From: Kutzneria viridogrisea
GTDB taxonomy: Bacteria > Actinomycetota > Actinomycetes > Mycobacteriales > Pseudonocardiaceae
Direction of reading: 5' to 3'
Assembly: GCA_014138725.1 (NCBI GenBank)
Contig: JACJID010000001.1
Coordinates: forward strand, 1,302,001-1,366,000
Length of the DNA stretch: 64,000 bases
Position 1 is the stretch's first letter, and the number at the start of each line of letters is the position of its first letter. The translations under genes and the position numbers were made by a program. This document shows positions 21,034 through 34,291 of the stretch, piece by piece. Under the pieces are notes generated by a model, which made no database searches, was not told where the DNA came from, and worked only from the letters and a program-made list of their open reading frames with translations.

Positions 21034-21860
21034 TGGCCCGCGGCCTTCATCGCGCGGGCGTCCATGCCGCCCAGCGGATCCGCCGAGACCTCGGCGTTGT
21101 GGGCGTGCGCCAGGTGGTGCAGGCCGAACACCGAGTCCATGCCCGCGCGCAGCCCCATCAGGTCCTCGGCCTGGTTGACGGCCTTCTTCGCCAGCGCGAG
21201 GCCGAACTGGGGCATCGCGGCGATCTTCGCGGCCAGTGCCAGGGTCTCGTCCTCCAACGAGTCGCGCGGCACCACGCGGTTGACCATGCCCCACTCGTAC
21301 GCCTGCGCGGCGCTGAACCGCTCGCCGGTGAACAGCACCTCCTTGGCACGGCGCGGGCCGAGCACCCAGGGGTGCGCGAAGTACTCCACCCCGGGGATCC
21401 CCATGCGCACCACGGGGTCGCTGAAGAACGCGTCCTCGCTGGCCACGATCACGTCACAGGCCCAGGCCAGCATCAGCCCGCCGGCCACGCAGGCGCCCTG
21501 CACCATGGCGATCACCGGCTTGGGGATCTCCCGCCAGCGGCGGCACATGCCCAGGTACACCTCGCTCTCGCGGGCGAACCGCCGGTCGGCCCCCTCGCAC
21601 CCGGTGTGGTCCCACCACAGCACCGCCCTTCGCGGGAAGGACTGGTCGGCGTCCCGTTCCGGCGTGCCGATGTCGTGCCCGGCCGAGAAGTGCTTGCCCG
21701 CACCGGCCAACACGAGGACCGACACCTCCCGGTCGTCGACGGCTCGGGTGAAGGCCTCGTCCAGTGCGTAGGTCATGGCCGAGTTCTGGGCGTTGCGGTA
21801 CTCGGGCCGGTTCATGGTCACCACGGCCACCGGGCCGCGCCGCTCGTACTCGACGATCAC
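21030..21860 (-). CDS. enoyl-CoA hydratase/isomerase family protein in the fadD3 operon
   Basis: This is a 276-residue crotonase-fold protein. The oxyanion-hole segments are AGKHFSAGHDIG and QGACVAGGLMLAWACDVI, with FFSDPVVRMGIPGVEYFAHP further on. The first segment is SAGHDIG where classic hydratases have SAGAD, so the exact reaction (hydration, isomerisation or ring hydrolysis) is open. It is coupled by GTGA overlaps to fadD3 upstream and fadE31 downstream. I do not recall a hydratase at this position in the mycobacterial fadD3-fadE31 locus, so it is a local difference. Confidence 0.78.
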   Translation of the reverse strand: MIVEYERRGPVAVVTMNRPEYRNAQNSAMTYALDEAFTRAVDDREVSVLVLAGAGKHFSAGHDIGTPERDADQSFPRRAVLWWDHTGCEGADRRFARESEVYLGMCRRWREIPKPVIAMVQGACVAGGLMLAWACDVIVASEDAFFSDPVVRMGIPGVEYFAHPWVLGPRRAKEVLFTGERFSAAQAYEWGMVNRVVPRDSLEDETLALAAKIAAMPQFGLALAKKAVNQAEDLMGLRAGMDSVFGLHHLAHAHNAEVSADPLGGMDARAMKAAGQ

Positions 21861-23329
21861 GGTTGCTCCTCTCGCAGCACGCGCTTGAGCACCTTGCCCG
21901 CTGGCGTTCTCGGCAGCTCCGAACGGAACTCCACGAACCGGGGCACCTTGTAGTTGGCGAGTCGTTCCCGGCAGTGCGCGAGAACATCCTCAGTGGACAG
22001 TTGATGTCCAGGGGCGGTGATCACCAGCGCCTTGCCCACCTCGCCGAGGCGTCCGTCCGGCACGCCGATCACCGCCGACTCGGCGATGCCGGGCAGCCCG
22101 GCCAGTTCCTGCTCCACCTCGGCCGGGTACACGTTGAACCCGCCACAGATGTACATGTCCTTGAGGCGGTCGGTGATCGTCAGGTAGCCGCGCTCGTCCA
22201 CCCGGCCGATGTCCCCGGTGTGCAGCCAGCCCGCGCTGTCGACCGCCTGTGCCGTGGCCGCCGGGTCGTCCAGGTAGCCGAGCATGACGTTGCTGCCCCG
22301 CAACAGGATCTCGCCGGTCACCGGGTCGGTGGCCAACTCGAACCCGGCGGTCGGTCGGCCCGAGGTGGTGGCCACGGTTCGCGCGTCGTCCTCGGGGCGG
22401 CACATCGTGGCCACCACCGCCTCGGTCAGCCCGTAGGCGGTCAGCACGCACTCGAAGTGCCGCTGCATGCGCTCCACCAGTGGCACGGGAACCGTTGCGG
22501 CGCCGGTGACCGCGAGCCGCAGCGAGGACAGGTCGAGCCCGTCACGGTCCAGCAGTTGCTGGTAGACCGTCGGCGGCCCGGGCAGCACGGTGATCCGCTC
22601 GCTGGTGATCAGCGCTGCCGTGCGGTCCAGGTCGAACACCGCCTGCGGCACGATCGTGGCCCCGCGCAGCAGGCAGGCCAGGATGCCCGCCTTGTAGCCG
22701 AAACTGTGGAAGAACGGGTTGATCACCAGGTAGCGGTCGGTCTCCCGCAGCCGCCCGCACTCCGCCCAGGCCTCGGCCACCGCGAGGGCCTGCCGGTGCG
22801 CGCTCATGGCGCCCTTGCTGCGCCCCGTCGTGCCCGAGGTGAACAACACGTCGCTGACGTCCTCGGGGCGGACCTCCGCCGCGTGCCGATCCACCTCCGC
22901 CCTCGCGCGGGGCAGGTCGGTCCAGTCGCCGGTGGGCAGCACGAAGGGCACCGACCCGCCAGCCGCGTGCAGGTCGGCGAGCCGGTCCCTGCCGAGGAAA
23001 CCCGTGTCGACGACCAGTGCGCGGGCGTTGGTCCGCTCCAGCACGTCACGCACCTCGTGACCGGTGAACCGGGTGCTCACCGGGACGAGCGTGGCCCCGG
23101 CGTACAGGGTGCCCAGCGCGGCGACCACCCAGTGCCAGGTGTTGGGGGCGCAGATCGCGACACGCTGGCCGGGCAGCACCCCGGCGTCGAGCAGGACCTG
23201 GGCCAGCGAGCGGACCCGCTCGCGCAACCCGGTGAAGCCGATCCGGGTCGAACCGTCCACCACGGCCTCGGACTCACCGAAGCGCTCGGCCGCGGCGGTG
23301 ACGGCGGCCGGGACGGTGCTGGGGACCAC
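21857..23329 (-). CDS. fadD3: HIP-CoA ligase FadD3-like acyl-CoA synthetase
   Basis: This is a 490-residue ANL-family acyl-CoA synthetase that would activate HIP, the bicyclic propionate left after rings A and B are removed. Motifs are FTSGTTGRSKGAMSAH (P-loop), YGLTEAVVAT, HTGDIGRVDERGYL and RLKDMYICGGFNVYPAEVE, with the acylation lysine in TPAGKVLKRVL. The start is the GTG at 23329 because GGGAGGTGG stands directly upstream. An upstream in-frame TTG lies inside the operator palindrome. It diverges from fadE30 across adjacent palindromes. Confidence 0.82.
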   Translation of the reverse strand: MVPSTVPAAVTAAAERFGESEAVVDGSTRIGFTGLRERVRSLAQVLLDAGVLPGQRVAICAPNTWHWVVAALGTLYAGATLVPVSTRFTGHEVRDVLERTNARALVVDTGFLGRDRLADLHAAGGSVPFVLPTGDWTDLPRARAEVDRHAAEVRPEDVSDVLFTSGTTGRSKGAMSAHRQALAVAEAWAECGRLRETDRYLVINPFFHSFGYKAGILACLLRGATIVPQAVFDLDRTAALITSERITVLPGPPTVYQQLLDRDGLDLSSLRLAVTGAATVPVPLVERMQRHFECVLTAYGLTEAVVATMCRPEDDARTVATTSGRPTAGFELATDPVTGEILLRGSNVMLGYLDDPAATAQAVDSAGWLHTGDIGRVDERGYLTITDRLKDMYICGGFNVYPAEVEQELAGLPGIAESAVIGVPDGRLGEVGKALVITAPGHQLSTEDVLAHCRERLANYKVPRFVEFRSELPRTPAGKVLKRVLREEQP

Positions 23330-23340
23330 GCGACCACCTC

Positions 23341-23369
23341 CCAAGCAATTGCTTGGTAGGCTAGCCTAC
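23341..23369. promoter_or_regulatory. paired palindromes in the fadD3-fadE30 divergent promoter (candidate KstR2 site)
   Basis: CCAAGCAATTGCTTGG (23341-23356) and GTAGGCTAGCCTAC (23356-23369) are two perfect palindromes sharing one base. The first keeps the CAAG and CTTG half-sites known for KstR2, but with 6 bp between them, whereas the published consensus has 2. TAGGCT in the second could be the -10 of fadE30, placing the transcription start within a few bases of its ATG at 23374. A TetR gene of the KstR2 type lies three genes downstream. Confidence 0.6.
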
Positions 23370-23373
23370 GGGC

Positions 23374-24498
23374 ATGGCGGTGACCAGAGCTCAGGCACGA
23401 CAGTGGTTGGCCGACAACCTGGTCGGCGAGTTCGCCGCGCTCAGGGGGCTGGGCGGTCCCGGCCGGGAGCACGAGGCGTTCCAGGCCCGGCTGGACTGGG
23501 ACCGGCACCTGGCCTCGGCGGGCTGGACCTGCCTGGACTGGCCGGTGGAACACGGCGGCCGGGGCGCGAGCCTGGACGAGCAACTGGTCTGGCACGAGGA
23601 GTACGCGCGGGCCAACGCCCCCGCGCGGGTCAACCACCTTGGCGAGAACCTGTTGGGGCCCACGCTGATCGCGCACGGCACACCCGAGCAGCAGCGGCGT
23701 TTCCTGCCGGAGATCGCGTGCGTCACGCAGTTGTGGTGCCAGGGCTACTCCGAGCCGGAGGCGGGCTCGGACCTGGCCGGTGTGCGCACCAGCGCGCGGC
23801 TGGACGGGGACGAGTGGGTGATCACCGGGCAGAAGGTCTGGACCTCGCTGGCGCACCTGGCGGACTGGTGCTTCGTGCTGGCCCGCACCGACCCCGCCGC
23901 GACCCGCCACCGCGGTCTGTCCTACCTGCTGGTGCCGATGCGCCAGCCGGGCATCGAGGTGCGGCCGATCCGGCAGCTGACCGGTACCGCCGAGTTCAAC
24001 GAGGTGTTCTTCGACGGGGCGCGGACCGAGGCCGGGCTGGTCGTCGGCGGGGTGGGCAACGGCTGGGCGGTGGCCATGGCCACGCTGGGCTTCGAACGCG
24101 GGGCCGCCACACTCGGCCAGCAGATCGGGTTCCGGCGTGAGCTGGACGGGATCATCGCGCTGGCCCGCCGCAACGGCAGCGTCGCCGACCCGCTGATCCG
24201 CGAGCGGCTCACCAGGTCGGCGATGGAGTTGGAGGTCATGCGCTCGCACGCGCTGCGCACCAAGGCCGCCGACGCCTCGGTGACGAAGTTGTTCTGGTCC
24301 AGGTGGCACCGCGAGCTCGGCGAGCTGGCCGTGGACGTGCTCGGTGCGGAGTCGGTGATCGCCGAGCCGGAACTGGACCCGTGGCAGCGGCTGTACCTGT
24401 TCAGCCGGGCCGACACGATCTACGGCGGCTCCGACGAGATCCAGCGCACGATCATCGCTGAGCGCGTGCTCGGCCTGCCCAGACAGGAGCGCCGATGA
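23374..24498 (+). CDS. fadE30: acyl-CoA dehydrogenase FadE30-like
   Basis: This is a 374-residue acyl-CoA dehydrogenase with GYSEPEAGSDLAGVRTSA, TGQKVWTSLAHLAD, GFERGAATLGQQIGFRREL and C-terminal IYGGSDEIQRTIIAERVLGL. FadE30 oxidises HIP-CoA at the start of HIP degradation. The divergent arrangement with fadD3 and the downstream ipdF and kstR2 homologues reproduce the KstR2 gene set. The message may be nearly leaderless. The stop overlaps the ipdF start by 4 bp. Confidence 0.8.
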   Translation: MAVTRAQARQWLADNLVGEFAALRGLGGPGREHEAFQARLDWDRHLASAGWTCLDWPVEHGGRGASLDEQLVWHEEYARANAPARVNHLGENLLGPTLIAHGTPEQQRRFLPEIACVTQLWCQGYSEPEAGSDLAGVRTSARLDGDEWVITGQKVWTSLAHLADWCFVLARTDPAATRHRGLSYLLVPMRQPGIEVRPIRQLTGTAEFNEVFFDGARTEAGLVVGGVGNGWAVAMATLGFERGAATLGQQIGFRRELDGIIALARRNGSVADPLIRERLTRSAMELEVMRSHALRTKAADASVTKLFWSRWHRELGELAVDVLGAESVIAEPELDPWQRLYLFSRADTIYGGSDEIQRTIIAERVLGLPRQERR

Positions 24499-25277
24499 CC
24501 ACGTTGCCGCCCTACCCCGCCGGGCACGACCTGCTCGCGGGCAAGGTCGTGGTGATCACCGCCGCCGCGGGCACCGGCATCGGCTCGGCCACGGCTCGGC
24601 GCTGCCTGGAGGAGGGCGCCCGGGTGCTGATCAGCGACTGGCACGAGCGGCGCCTGGTACAGACCCACCGCGAGCTGGTCACGGCGCACGGGGACGCGGT
24701 GGCCGCCGCGGTCTGCGACGTCACCGACCAGTCGCAGGTGGACGCCATGCTGGGCGCGGCGGTCGACCGGTTCGGCAGGCTCGACGTTATGATCAACAAC
24801 GCTGGCCTCGGCGGGACCAGGTCGGTGCTGGAGCTGACCGACGAGGAGTGGGCGCGGGTGCTGGACGTCACCCTGAACGGCACGTTCCGCTGCACCAGGA
24901 CCGCGCTGCGGCTGATGGTCGAGCAGGGCGCCGGGGGAGCGGTGGTCAACAACGCCTCGGTCGTGGGCTGGCGCGCGCAGGCCGGGCAGGCGCACTACGC
25001 GGCGGCCAAGGCGGGCGTGATGGCGCTGACCCGCTGTGCCGCCGTCGACGTGGCCGAGCACGGCATCCGGGTCAACGCCGTGGCGCCCAGCCTGGCGGTG
25101 CACCCGTTCCTGGCCAAGGTCACCACCGAGGACCTGCTCACCGAACTGACCGCCCGCGAGGCGTTCGGCAGGTCGGCGCAGCCCTGGGAGGTGGCCAATG
25201 CGATGGTGTTCCTGGCCAGCGACTACGCCTCGTACCTGACCGGCGAGGTGCTGTCGGTGTCCAGCCAGCACCCGTGA
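24495..25277 (+). CDS. ipdF: short-chain dehydrogenase IpdF-like
   Basis: This is a 260-residue SDR oxidoreductase. The nucleotide-binding loop is TAAAGTGIGSATAR, the structural motif is NNAG (MINNAGLGG), and the catalytic Ser-Tyr-Lys are in NNASVVGW and HYAAAKAG. In the KstR2 set this position is held by IpdF, which oxidoreduces a hydroxyl/keto group on the HIP skeleton. The ATG overlaps the fadE30 stop (ATGA), and kstR2 follows after 10 bp. Confidence 0.78.
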   Translation: MTTLPPYPAGHDLLAGKVVVITAAAGTGIGSATARRCLEEGARVLISDWHERRLVQTHRELVTAHGDAVAAAVCDVTDQSQVDAMLGAAVDRFGRLDVMINNAGLGGTRSVLELTDEEWARVLDVTLNGTFRCTRTALRLMVEQGAGGAVVNNASVVGWRAQAGQAHYAAAKAGVMALTRCAAVDVAEHGIRVNAVAPSLAVHPFLAKVTTEDLLTELTAREAFGRSAQPWEVANAMVFLASDYASYLTGEVLSVSSQHP

Positions 25278-25287
25278 GGAGGACATC

Positions 25288-25890
25288 TTGAGCAAGCAGG
25301 GACGCCGTGCCGAGTTGCTCGCACTGGCCGCGCGCATGTTCGCCGAACGGGGCTTCCTGGCCACCACCGTGCGCGACATCGCCGACGCCGCGGGCATCCT
25401 GTCCGGCAGCCTCTACCACCACTTCGACTCCAAGGAGTCGATGGTCGACGAGATCCTGACCGGGTTCCAGGACGAGCTGTTCGGCCGCTACCAGGAGATC
25501 ACCGGCTCCGGGCTGCCGCCGCGCGCCGCACTGGAGGCCGTGGTGGTGGCCTCGTTCGAGGCGATCGACCGCCACCACGACGCGGTCGCGATCTACCAGA
25601 ACGAGGCCAAGTACCTCGCCCAGTTCGAGCGGTTCGGCTACCTGGACGACCGCAACGCCGAGTTCCGCAAGCTGTGGGTGGGCCTGCTGGAGGACGGGGT
25701 GCGCGAGGGCGCGTTCCGCCCGGACCTGGACGTGGAACTGGTGTACCGGTTCATCCGCGACACGGTGTGGGTGGCGGTGCACTGGTACCGCCCGGGCGGC
25801 GAGCTGTCCGCGCAGGCCGTGGCCGACCAGTACCTGTCGGTGGTGCTGGACGGCATCGCGACTCGGCGCCGCCCCGTCCGCAAGGGCTGA
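25288..25890 (+). CDS. kstR2: TetR-family repressor KstR2-like
   Basis: This is a 200-residue TetR regulator, the same length as mycobacterial KstR2. The helix-turn-helix ends in AAGILSGSLYHHFDSKESMV, a strongly KstR2-like segment. The start is a TTG at 25288 after AGGAGG. It is the last gene of the fadE30-ipdF operon it should repress. The effector of KstR2 in mycobacteria is HIP-CoA, which FadD3 makes, closing a feedback loop. Gene identity rests on motif and context. Confidence 0.8.
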   Translation: MSKQGRRAELLALAARMFAERGFLATTVRDIADAAGILSGSLYHHFDSKESMVDEILTGFQDELFGRYQEITGSGLPPRAALEAVVVASFEAIDRHHDAVAIYQNEAKYLAQFERFGYLDDRNAEFRKLWVGLLEDGVREGAFRPDLDVELVYRFIRDTVWVAVHWYRPGGELSAQAVADQYLSVVLDGIATRRRPVRKG

Positions 25891-25893
25891 GGA

Positions 25894-26008
25894 CGGGACT
25901 CGCGCGCCGGTGAGCGTGACTCGCGCTCCCCAGAGCGGGACTCGCGGGCTTTGCCGCGAGTCCCGCTCGCCCGACCGCGAGTCCCGGCCAGCCGACCGCG
26001 AGTCCCGG
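25894..26008. repeat. GCGAGTCCCG repeat cluster A
   Basis: About six copies of the core GAGTCCCG or its complement GGGACTC fill the gap between kstR2 and the convergent peptidase gene. The left copies read as CGGGACTCGC and the right as GCGAGTCCCG, so the cluster is inverted about its centre. The same core recurs at 37572-37643, 51627-51701 and 54406-54893. Confidence 0.8.
25934..25967. terminator. 14-bp perfect hairpin between kstR2 and the peptidase gene
   Basis: AGCGGGACTCGCGG and CCGCGAGTCCCGCT pair perfectly around the loop GCTTTG. It is formed from two inverted copies of the GCGAGTCCCG repeat and lies between convergent genes, so it can act as a bidirectional terminator. Confidence 0.65.
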
Positions 26009-27379
26009 TCAGCGGTTGAGGAAGCTGATCACGGCGTCGCGTCCGGTGTGGCCCCGCTCGCGGTTCTGGATCGAGTGTGCGGCCCCCGGCACGACCACCA
26101 GCTTGCCGTCCGGCGCCGACCGCAGCTCCTGCCTGGCCAGCTCCAGCGGGGTGGACAGGTCGTGGTCACCGTTGAGCAGCAGCGTGGGCACCTTCGGCAA
26201 CGGGCCCGCCGGGTTGCTGCCCGGTCGCACCACCGGCCAGTCCAGACAGGTCTGCTGGTAGCCCTGGCCGATGGCCACCGCCTGGGTGAACGGCCACACC
26301 TGGCGCTCCGGCAGCAGGCGCCCGCTCAGCTCCAGCAGCGGCTCGCGCAGGAACCGCGGGGTCGCGGCGTTGCCCCAGGGCTGCGGGTTGTCCGTGCACA
26401 GCGTGGCCGTGTGCAGGCCCGAGCTGAAGTCGGCGGGCCTGCCGCCACCCGGCGCGCTGTCGGCCAGCAACCCGTCCAGCGCGGTGCTCTCCCCGCCGCG
26501 TGCGGAGTGGATCGCCGCGATCAGGTCGTGGTAGGTCGGGTCGGAGAACTCGTAGTCCACGATCGCGTCGTAGATCCGCACCCCGTCGGCGGCGCTGCGG
26601 TGGCGCACCACCCAGGCCAGGTCCTCGGCCGGGTCGAAGCCGCACTTCGCCTCGGCGCAGACCGCGCGGAACACCCGGGCCGTCGCGGACAGGCCGGTCA
26701 GGTAGATCGAGTCCCAGCCGGTGCTGTAGTGGTGCGGCACGACCGAGTCCAGCACCAGCTTGGCCACGTGACCGGGCTGCGCGATGGCGTAGCGCGCGGC
26801 GGTGAACGAGCCGTAGGACACGCCGTCCACGACCATCTTGTCCACGCCAAGCGCGCGGCGCAGCAGGTCGAAGTCGGCCACGGTCTGGTCCGTGCCGTAC
26901 AGCCCGGCGCGGTCGCCGAGCAGGCCCGCGCACTCGCGCACGGCGGCCGGGGTCGGCACCGCGATGTCCGAGCCGCCGACCTGCACCTGCAACTGCGGGC
27001 AGTCCAGCGCACCCGCGCCGGTGCCGCGCTGGTCGAGCATGACGAACCGGTAGTCCGCGGCCAGCTCGGGCAGTCGCTGCCTGGCGATGCGCGTGATCGC
27101 GCCGACCCCGCCCTGACCCGGTCCGCCGGTCAGGAACAGCAGCACGCCCTTGGGCGCGGCCACGTTGTCCGCCGTGGCCACCGGCAGGTCCAGGCTGCCG
27201 GGCTGGTGCCTGGTGTGGTCCAGCGGCACGGTCAGCGTGGCGCAGGTGAAGCCCGGCTGGCCCGGGCACGGGTGCGCGCCCTTGAGCTGGGGCGGGGTGG
27301 CCGCGGTCGCGGTGACGGCGGTGGCCACGAGGCTCGCCGCGGCGGTCAGGCACGCGACGGTGAGAAACCTGAGTCCCAT
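26009..27379 (-). CDS. secreted S33-family alpha/beta hydrolase (tripeptidyl-aminopeptidase-like)
   Basis: This is a 456-residue exported protein. A signal peptide (VACLTAAASLVATAVTATA) ends near residue 27. The catalytic serine is in DGVSYGSFTAARYA, the aspartate in LNGDHDLSTP and the histidine in GAAHSIQNR. The oxyanion segment is LTGGPGQGG. Cysteine pairs in the first part (HPCPGQPGFTC) suggest disulfides. This is the layout of actinobacterial secreted tripeptidyl aminopeptidases of family S33, which release N-terminal peptides outside the cell. It probably shares a transcript with the PPOX-fold gene 19 bp upstream. Confidence 0.83.
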   Translation of the reverse strand: MGLRFLTVACLTAAASLVATAVTATAATPPQLKGAHPCPGQPGFTCATLTVPLDHTRHQPGSLDLPVATADNVAAPKGVLLFLTGGPGQGGVGAITRIARQRLPELAADYRFVMLDQRGTGAGALDCPQLQVQVGGSDIAVPTPAAVRECAGLLGDRAGLYGTDQTVADFDLLRRALGVDKMVVDGVSYGSFTAARYAIAQPGHVAKLVLDSVVPHHYSTGWDSIYLTGLSATARVFRAVCAEAKCGFDPAEDLAWVVRHRSAADGVRIYDAIVDYEFSDPTYHDLIAAIHSARGGESTALDGLLADSAPGGGRPADFSSGLHTATLCTDNPQPWGNAATPRFLREPLLELSGRLLPERQVWPFTQAVAIGQGYQQTCLDWPVVRPGSNPAGPLPKVPTLLLNGDHDLSTPLELARQELRSAPDGKLVVVPGAAHSIQNRERGHTGRDAVISFLNR

Positions 27380-27398
27380 ACCGGCCGACGCTAGCGGG

Positions 27399-27800
27399 TC
27401 AGCAGTTGCCCAGCACCCGGGTTACGGCGATCTCCAGCACCACCCGGCGGGGATTGGTCCTCGGTGTCCGATACCGCTGCGCGTAACGACGTTCGCCCTC
27501 GGCCACCGACCCGGGGTCCGAGCGCAGCACCGCTCGACCCTCCACAGTGGACCACCGTCGGCCGTCCACCTGGCAGGCGGCCACCACGGCCCCCGCCGCA
27601 CCCGCCGCCGCGACCAGCCGCGCCTTCTCCGAGTCGCCCGAGGTGATGACCCGCGCCAGGCCGGCGTCCAGGTCCAGCGTGACGCCCACCGGCACCACGT
27701 GCGGCGTGCCGTCCGGCCGGATCGTGGTCAGCGTGCACAGGTGCCGCTCACGCCAGAACTCGGCGAACCCCGCGCCCCGGGCGTGCAGATCGATGCTCAC
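27399..27800 (-). CDS. PPOX-class (pyridoxamine oxidase-fold) F420/FMN-dependent protein
   Basis: This is a 133-residue split-barrel protein with the start ERHLCTLTTIRPDGTPHVVP, DLDAGLARVITSGDSEKARL and DGRRWSTVEGRAVL. These are typical of small actinobacterial PPOX-class F420-dependent reductases of the Rv1155/biliverdin-reductase type. The start is a GTG at 27800. The physiological substrate is unknown. The upstream side opens into a 547-bp gene-free repeat region. Confidence 0.78.
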   Translation of the reverse strand: MSIDLHARGAGFAEFWRERHLCTLTTIRPDGTPHVVPVGVTLDLDAGLARVITSGDSEKARLVAAAGAAGAVVAACQVDGRRWSTVEGRAVLRSDPGSVAEGERRYAQRYRTPRTNPRRVVLEIAVTRVLGNC

Positions 27801-27830
27801 GGGAGGTCACGGTAGCCGAGACGTGTCAGG

Positions 27831-28065
27831 AAGGTGCCGTTCAGGACGCTGGGCGTCGCGAAGGGCACCTTCGTGGCACGGGGTGGGGCCAGCGGGGTGC
27901 GGCAGCACGAGGCGCGGCGCCGTGCCGGGCCCGCGGCCACACGTCATGAAGGTGCCGTTGCGGGCGTTCAACGTCTCGAACGGCACCTTCGTGGCGCGGC
28001 CGAGGCGCGCTGCGAAAGGACCATTCGCTGCGTTCAGCGCAGTGAAAGCCACCTTCGCGGCGGCC
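27831..28065. repeat. three hairpin repeats of the GAAGGTGCCGTT family
   Basis: In the gene-free stretch 27801-28347 three related stem-loops occur. The first pairs AAGGTGCC (27831-27838) with GGCACCTT (27864-27871). The second pairs GAAGGTGCCGTT (27948-27959) with AACGGCACCTTC (27979-27990) as a perfect 12-bp stem. The third (about 28010-28062) is a degraded version, GCGAAAGGACCATTCGCTGC. All resemble the hairpin at 16652-16704. No gene is credible here. Confidence 0.75.
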
Positions 28066-28082
28066 GGGGCCGTCGCCCGCCC

Positions 28083-28262
28083 GCCACCAGCCGGGCCACG
28101 CCCGCCCGCTCCGCGCCACCAGCCGCGCCATGCCCGCCCGCTCCGCGCCGCCAGCCGGGCCATGCTCGCCCGCCCGCCACCAGCCGGGCCACGCCCGCCA
28201 GCTCCACTCCACTCCACTAGTTGGGGCCGCCGCCCGCCCGCTCCGCGCCACCAACCGGGCCA
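28083..28262. repeat. imperfect tandem repeat, unit about 32 bp
   Basis: Between 4 and 5 diverged copies of a unit beginning CCACCAGCCGGGCCACGCCC and ending GCCCGCTCCGCG lie head to tail. One copy is interrupted by CTCCACTCCACTCCACTAG. All reading frames across it look like low-complexity proline/arginine repeats, so it is not coding. Confidence 0.7.
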
Positions 28263-28275
28263 GTCCGAGTCAGCC

Positions 28276-28307
28276 GGTCCCCGGGAACCACGGTGTTCCC
28301 GGGGACC
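28276..28307 (-). terminator. 13-bp perfect hairpin after gltD
   Basis: GGTCCCCGGGAAC (28276-28288) pairs perfectly with GTTCCCGGGGACC (28295-28307) around the loop CACGGT. It begins 40 bp after the gltD stop and is the likely end of the gltB-gltD transcript. Confidence 0.75.
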
Positions 28308-28347
28308 AGCCAACGTGAATCGGGCCAACCGGCCCAATCCCGGCCCG

Positions 28348-29779
28348 CTACACCAGGGGCCGGTCGGTGGGCCGGATCGGCGCTGGCAGCACGTCCCGGC
28401 CGGTCAGGAAGGCGTCCACCCCGGCGGCGGCGGACCGCCCCTCGGCGATCGCCCAGACGATCAGCGACTGGCCGCGGCCCATGTCCCCGGCCACGAACAC
28501 CCCGGGCACGCTGGTCGCGAACGACCGGTCGCGGGCCACGTTGCCGCGCTGGTCCAGGTCCACGCCCAGCTCGGCGAGCAGGCCCTCGCGCTGCGGCCCC
28601 ACGAAGCCCATGGCCAGCAGCGCCAGCTGGCAGGGCAGCTCGCGTTCGGTGCCCTCCACCGGCACGAACCGCCCGCCCTCGTTGCGGACCTCCACCAGCC
28701 GCAGCCCGCTCAGCGCGCCGGATTCGTCGCCCAGGAACTCCACGGTGGACACGGAGTACAGCCGCTCGCCGCCCTCCTCGTGCGCGGAGGTGACCCGATA
28801 CAGCATCGGGTAGGTCGGCCACGGGTTGCGCTCGGGCCGGGTCCGCGGCGGCATCGGCATGATCTCCAGCTGGGTCACCGAGGCGGCGCCCTGCCGGTGC
28901 GCGGTGCCCAGGCAGTCCGCCCCGGTGTCCCCGCCGCCGATCACCACCACGTGCTTGCCCTCGGCGCTGATCGGCGACTGCGCGTAGGACTTGTTGGCGG
29001 GCGGCAGGTACTCCATCGCCTGGTACACCCCGGTCAGCTCGCGCCCGGGGATCGGCAGGTCCCGCCAGGCCGTGGCCCCACCCGCCAGCACGACGGCATC
29101 GTAGTCGCCGCGCAGCTGCGCCGCCGTGACGTCCACGCCCACGTTCACGCTGGCCCGGAACTGCGTGCCCTCCGCCTTCATCTGCTCAAGTCGGCGGTCC
29201 AGCCGCCACTTCTCCATCTTGAACTCGGGGATGCCGTAGCGCAGCAGCCCGCCGATCGCGTCGGCCCGCTCCAGTACCACCACGTCGTGGCCCGCGCGGG
29301 TCAGCTGCTGCGCGGCGGCCAGCCCGGCCGGTCCCGAGCCGACCACGGCCACCCGCTTGCCGGTGCGGCTCACCGGCGGCTGCGGGCTCACCCAGCCCTC
29401 GTCCCAGGCCCGGTCGATGATCTCCACCTCGACCCGCTTGATCGACACCGCCTCGCTGTTGATGCCCAGCACGCAGGCCGCCTCGCAGGGCGCGGGGCAC
29501 AGCGCCCCGGTGAACTCCGGGAAGTTGTTGGTGGCGTGCAGCCGTTCGATGGCCTGCTGCCAGTCCTGCTTCCACACCAGGGTGTTCCACTCCGGGATCA
29601 GGTTCCCGAGCGGACAGCCCTGGTGGCAGAACGGGATGCCGCAGTCCATGCACCGCCCGGCCTGGCGCTCCAGCCGGTCGTTGCCGAACTCCTCGTAGAC
29701 CTCGCGCCAGTCCAGCAGCCGCAGGTCCACCGGCCGGTGCTGGGCGTTCTCCCTCGGCGTGGTGAGGAAACCCCTCGGG

Positions 29780-29787
<8 letters not shown>
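28348..29787 (-). CDS. gltD: glutamate synthase small subunit GltD
   Basis: This is a 479-residue FAD/iron-sulfur subunit that feeds electrons from NAD(P)H to GltB for glutamate synthesis from glutamine and 2-oxoglutarate. N-terminal cysteine clusters [17 protein letters not shown] and [13 protein letters not shown] bind [4Fe-4S] centres. An FAD fold [17 protein letters not shown] and an NAD(P)H fold [18 protein letters not shown] follow, with a final [19 protein letters not shown]. It overlaps gltB by 8 bp, so the two subunits are translated together. Confidence 0.95.
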
Positions 29788-34291
<4,504 letters not shown>

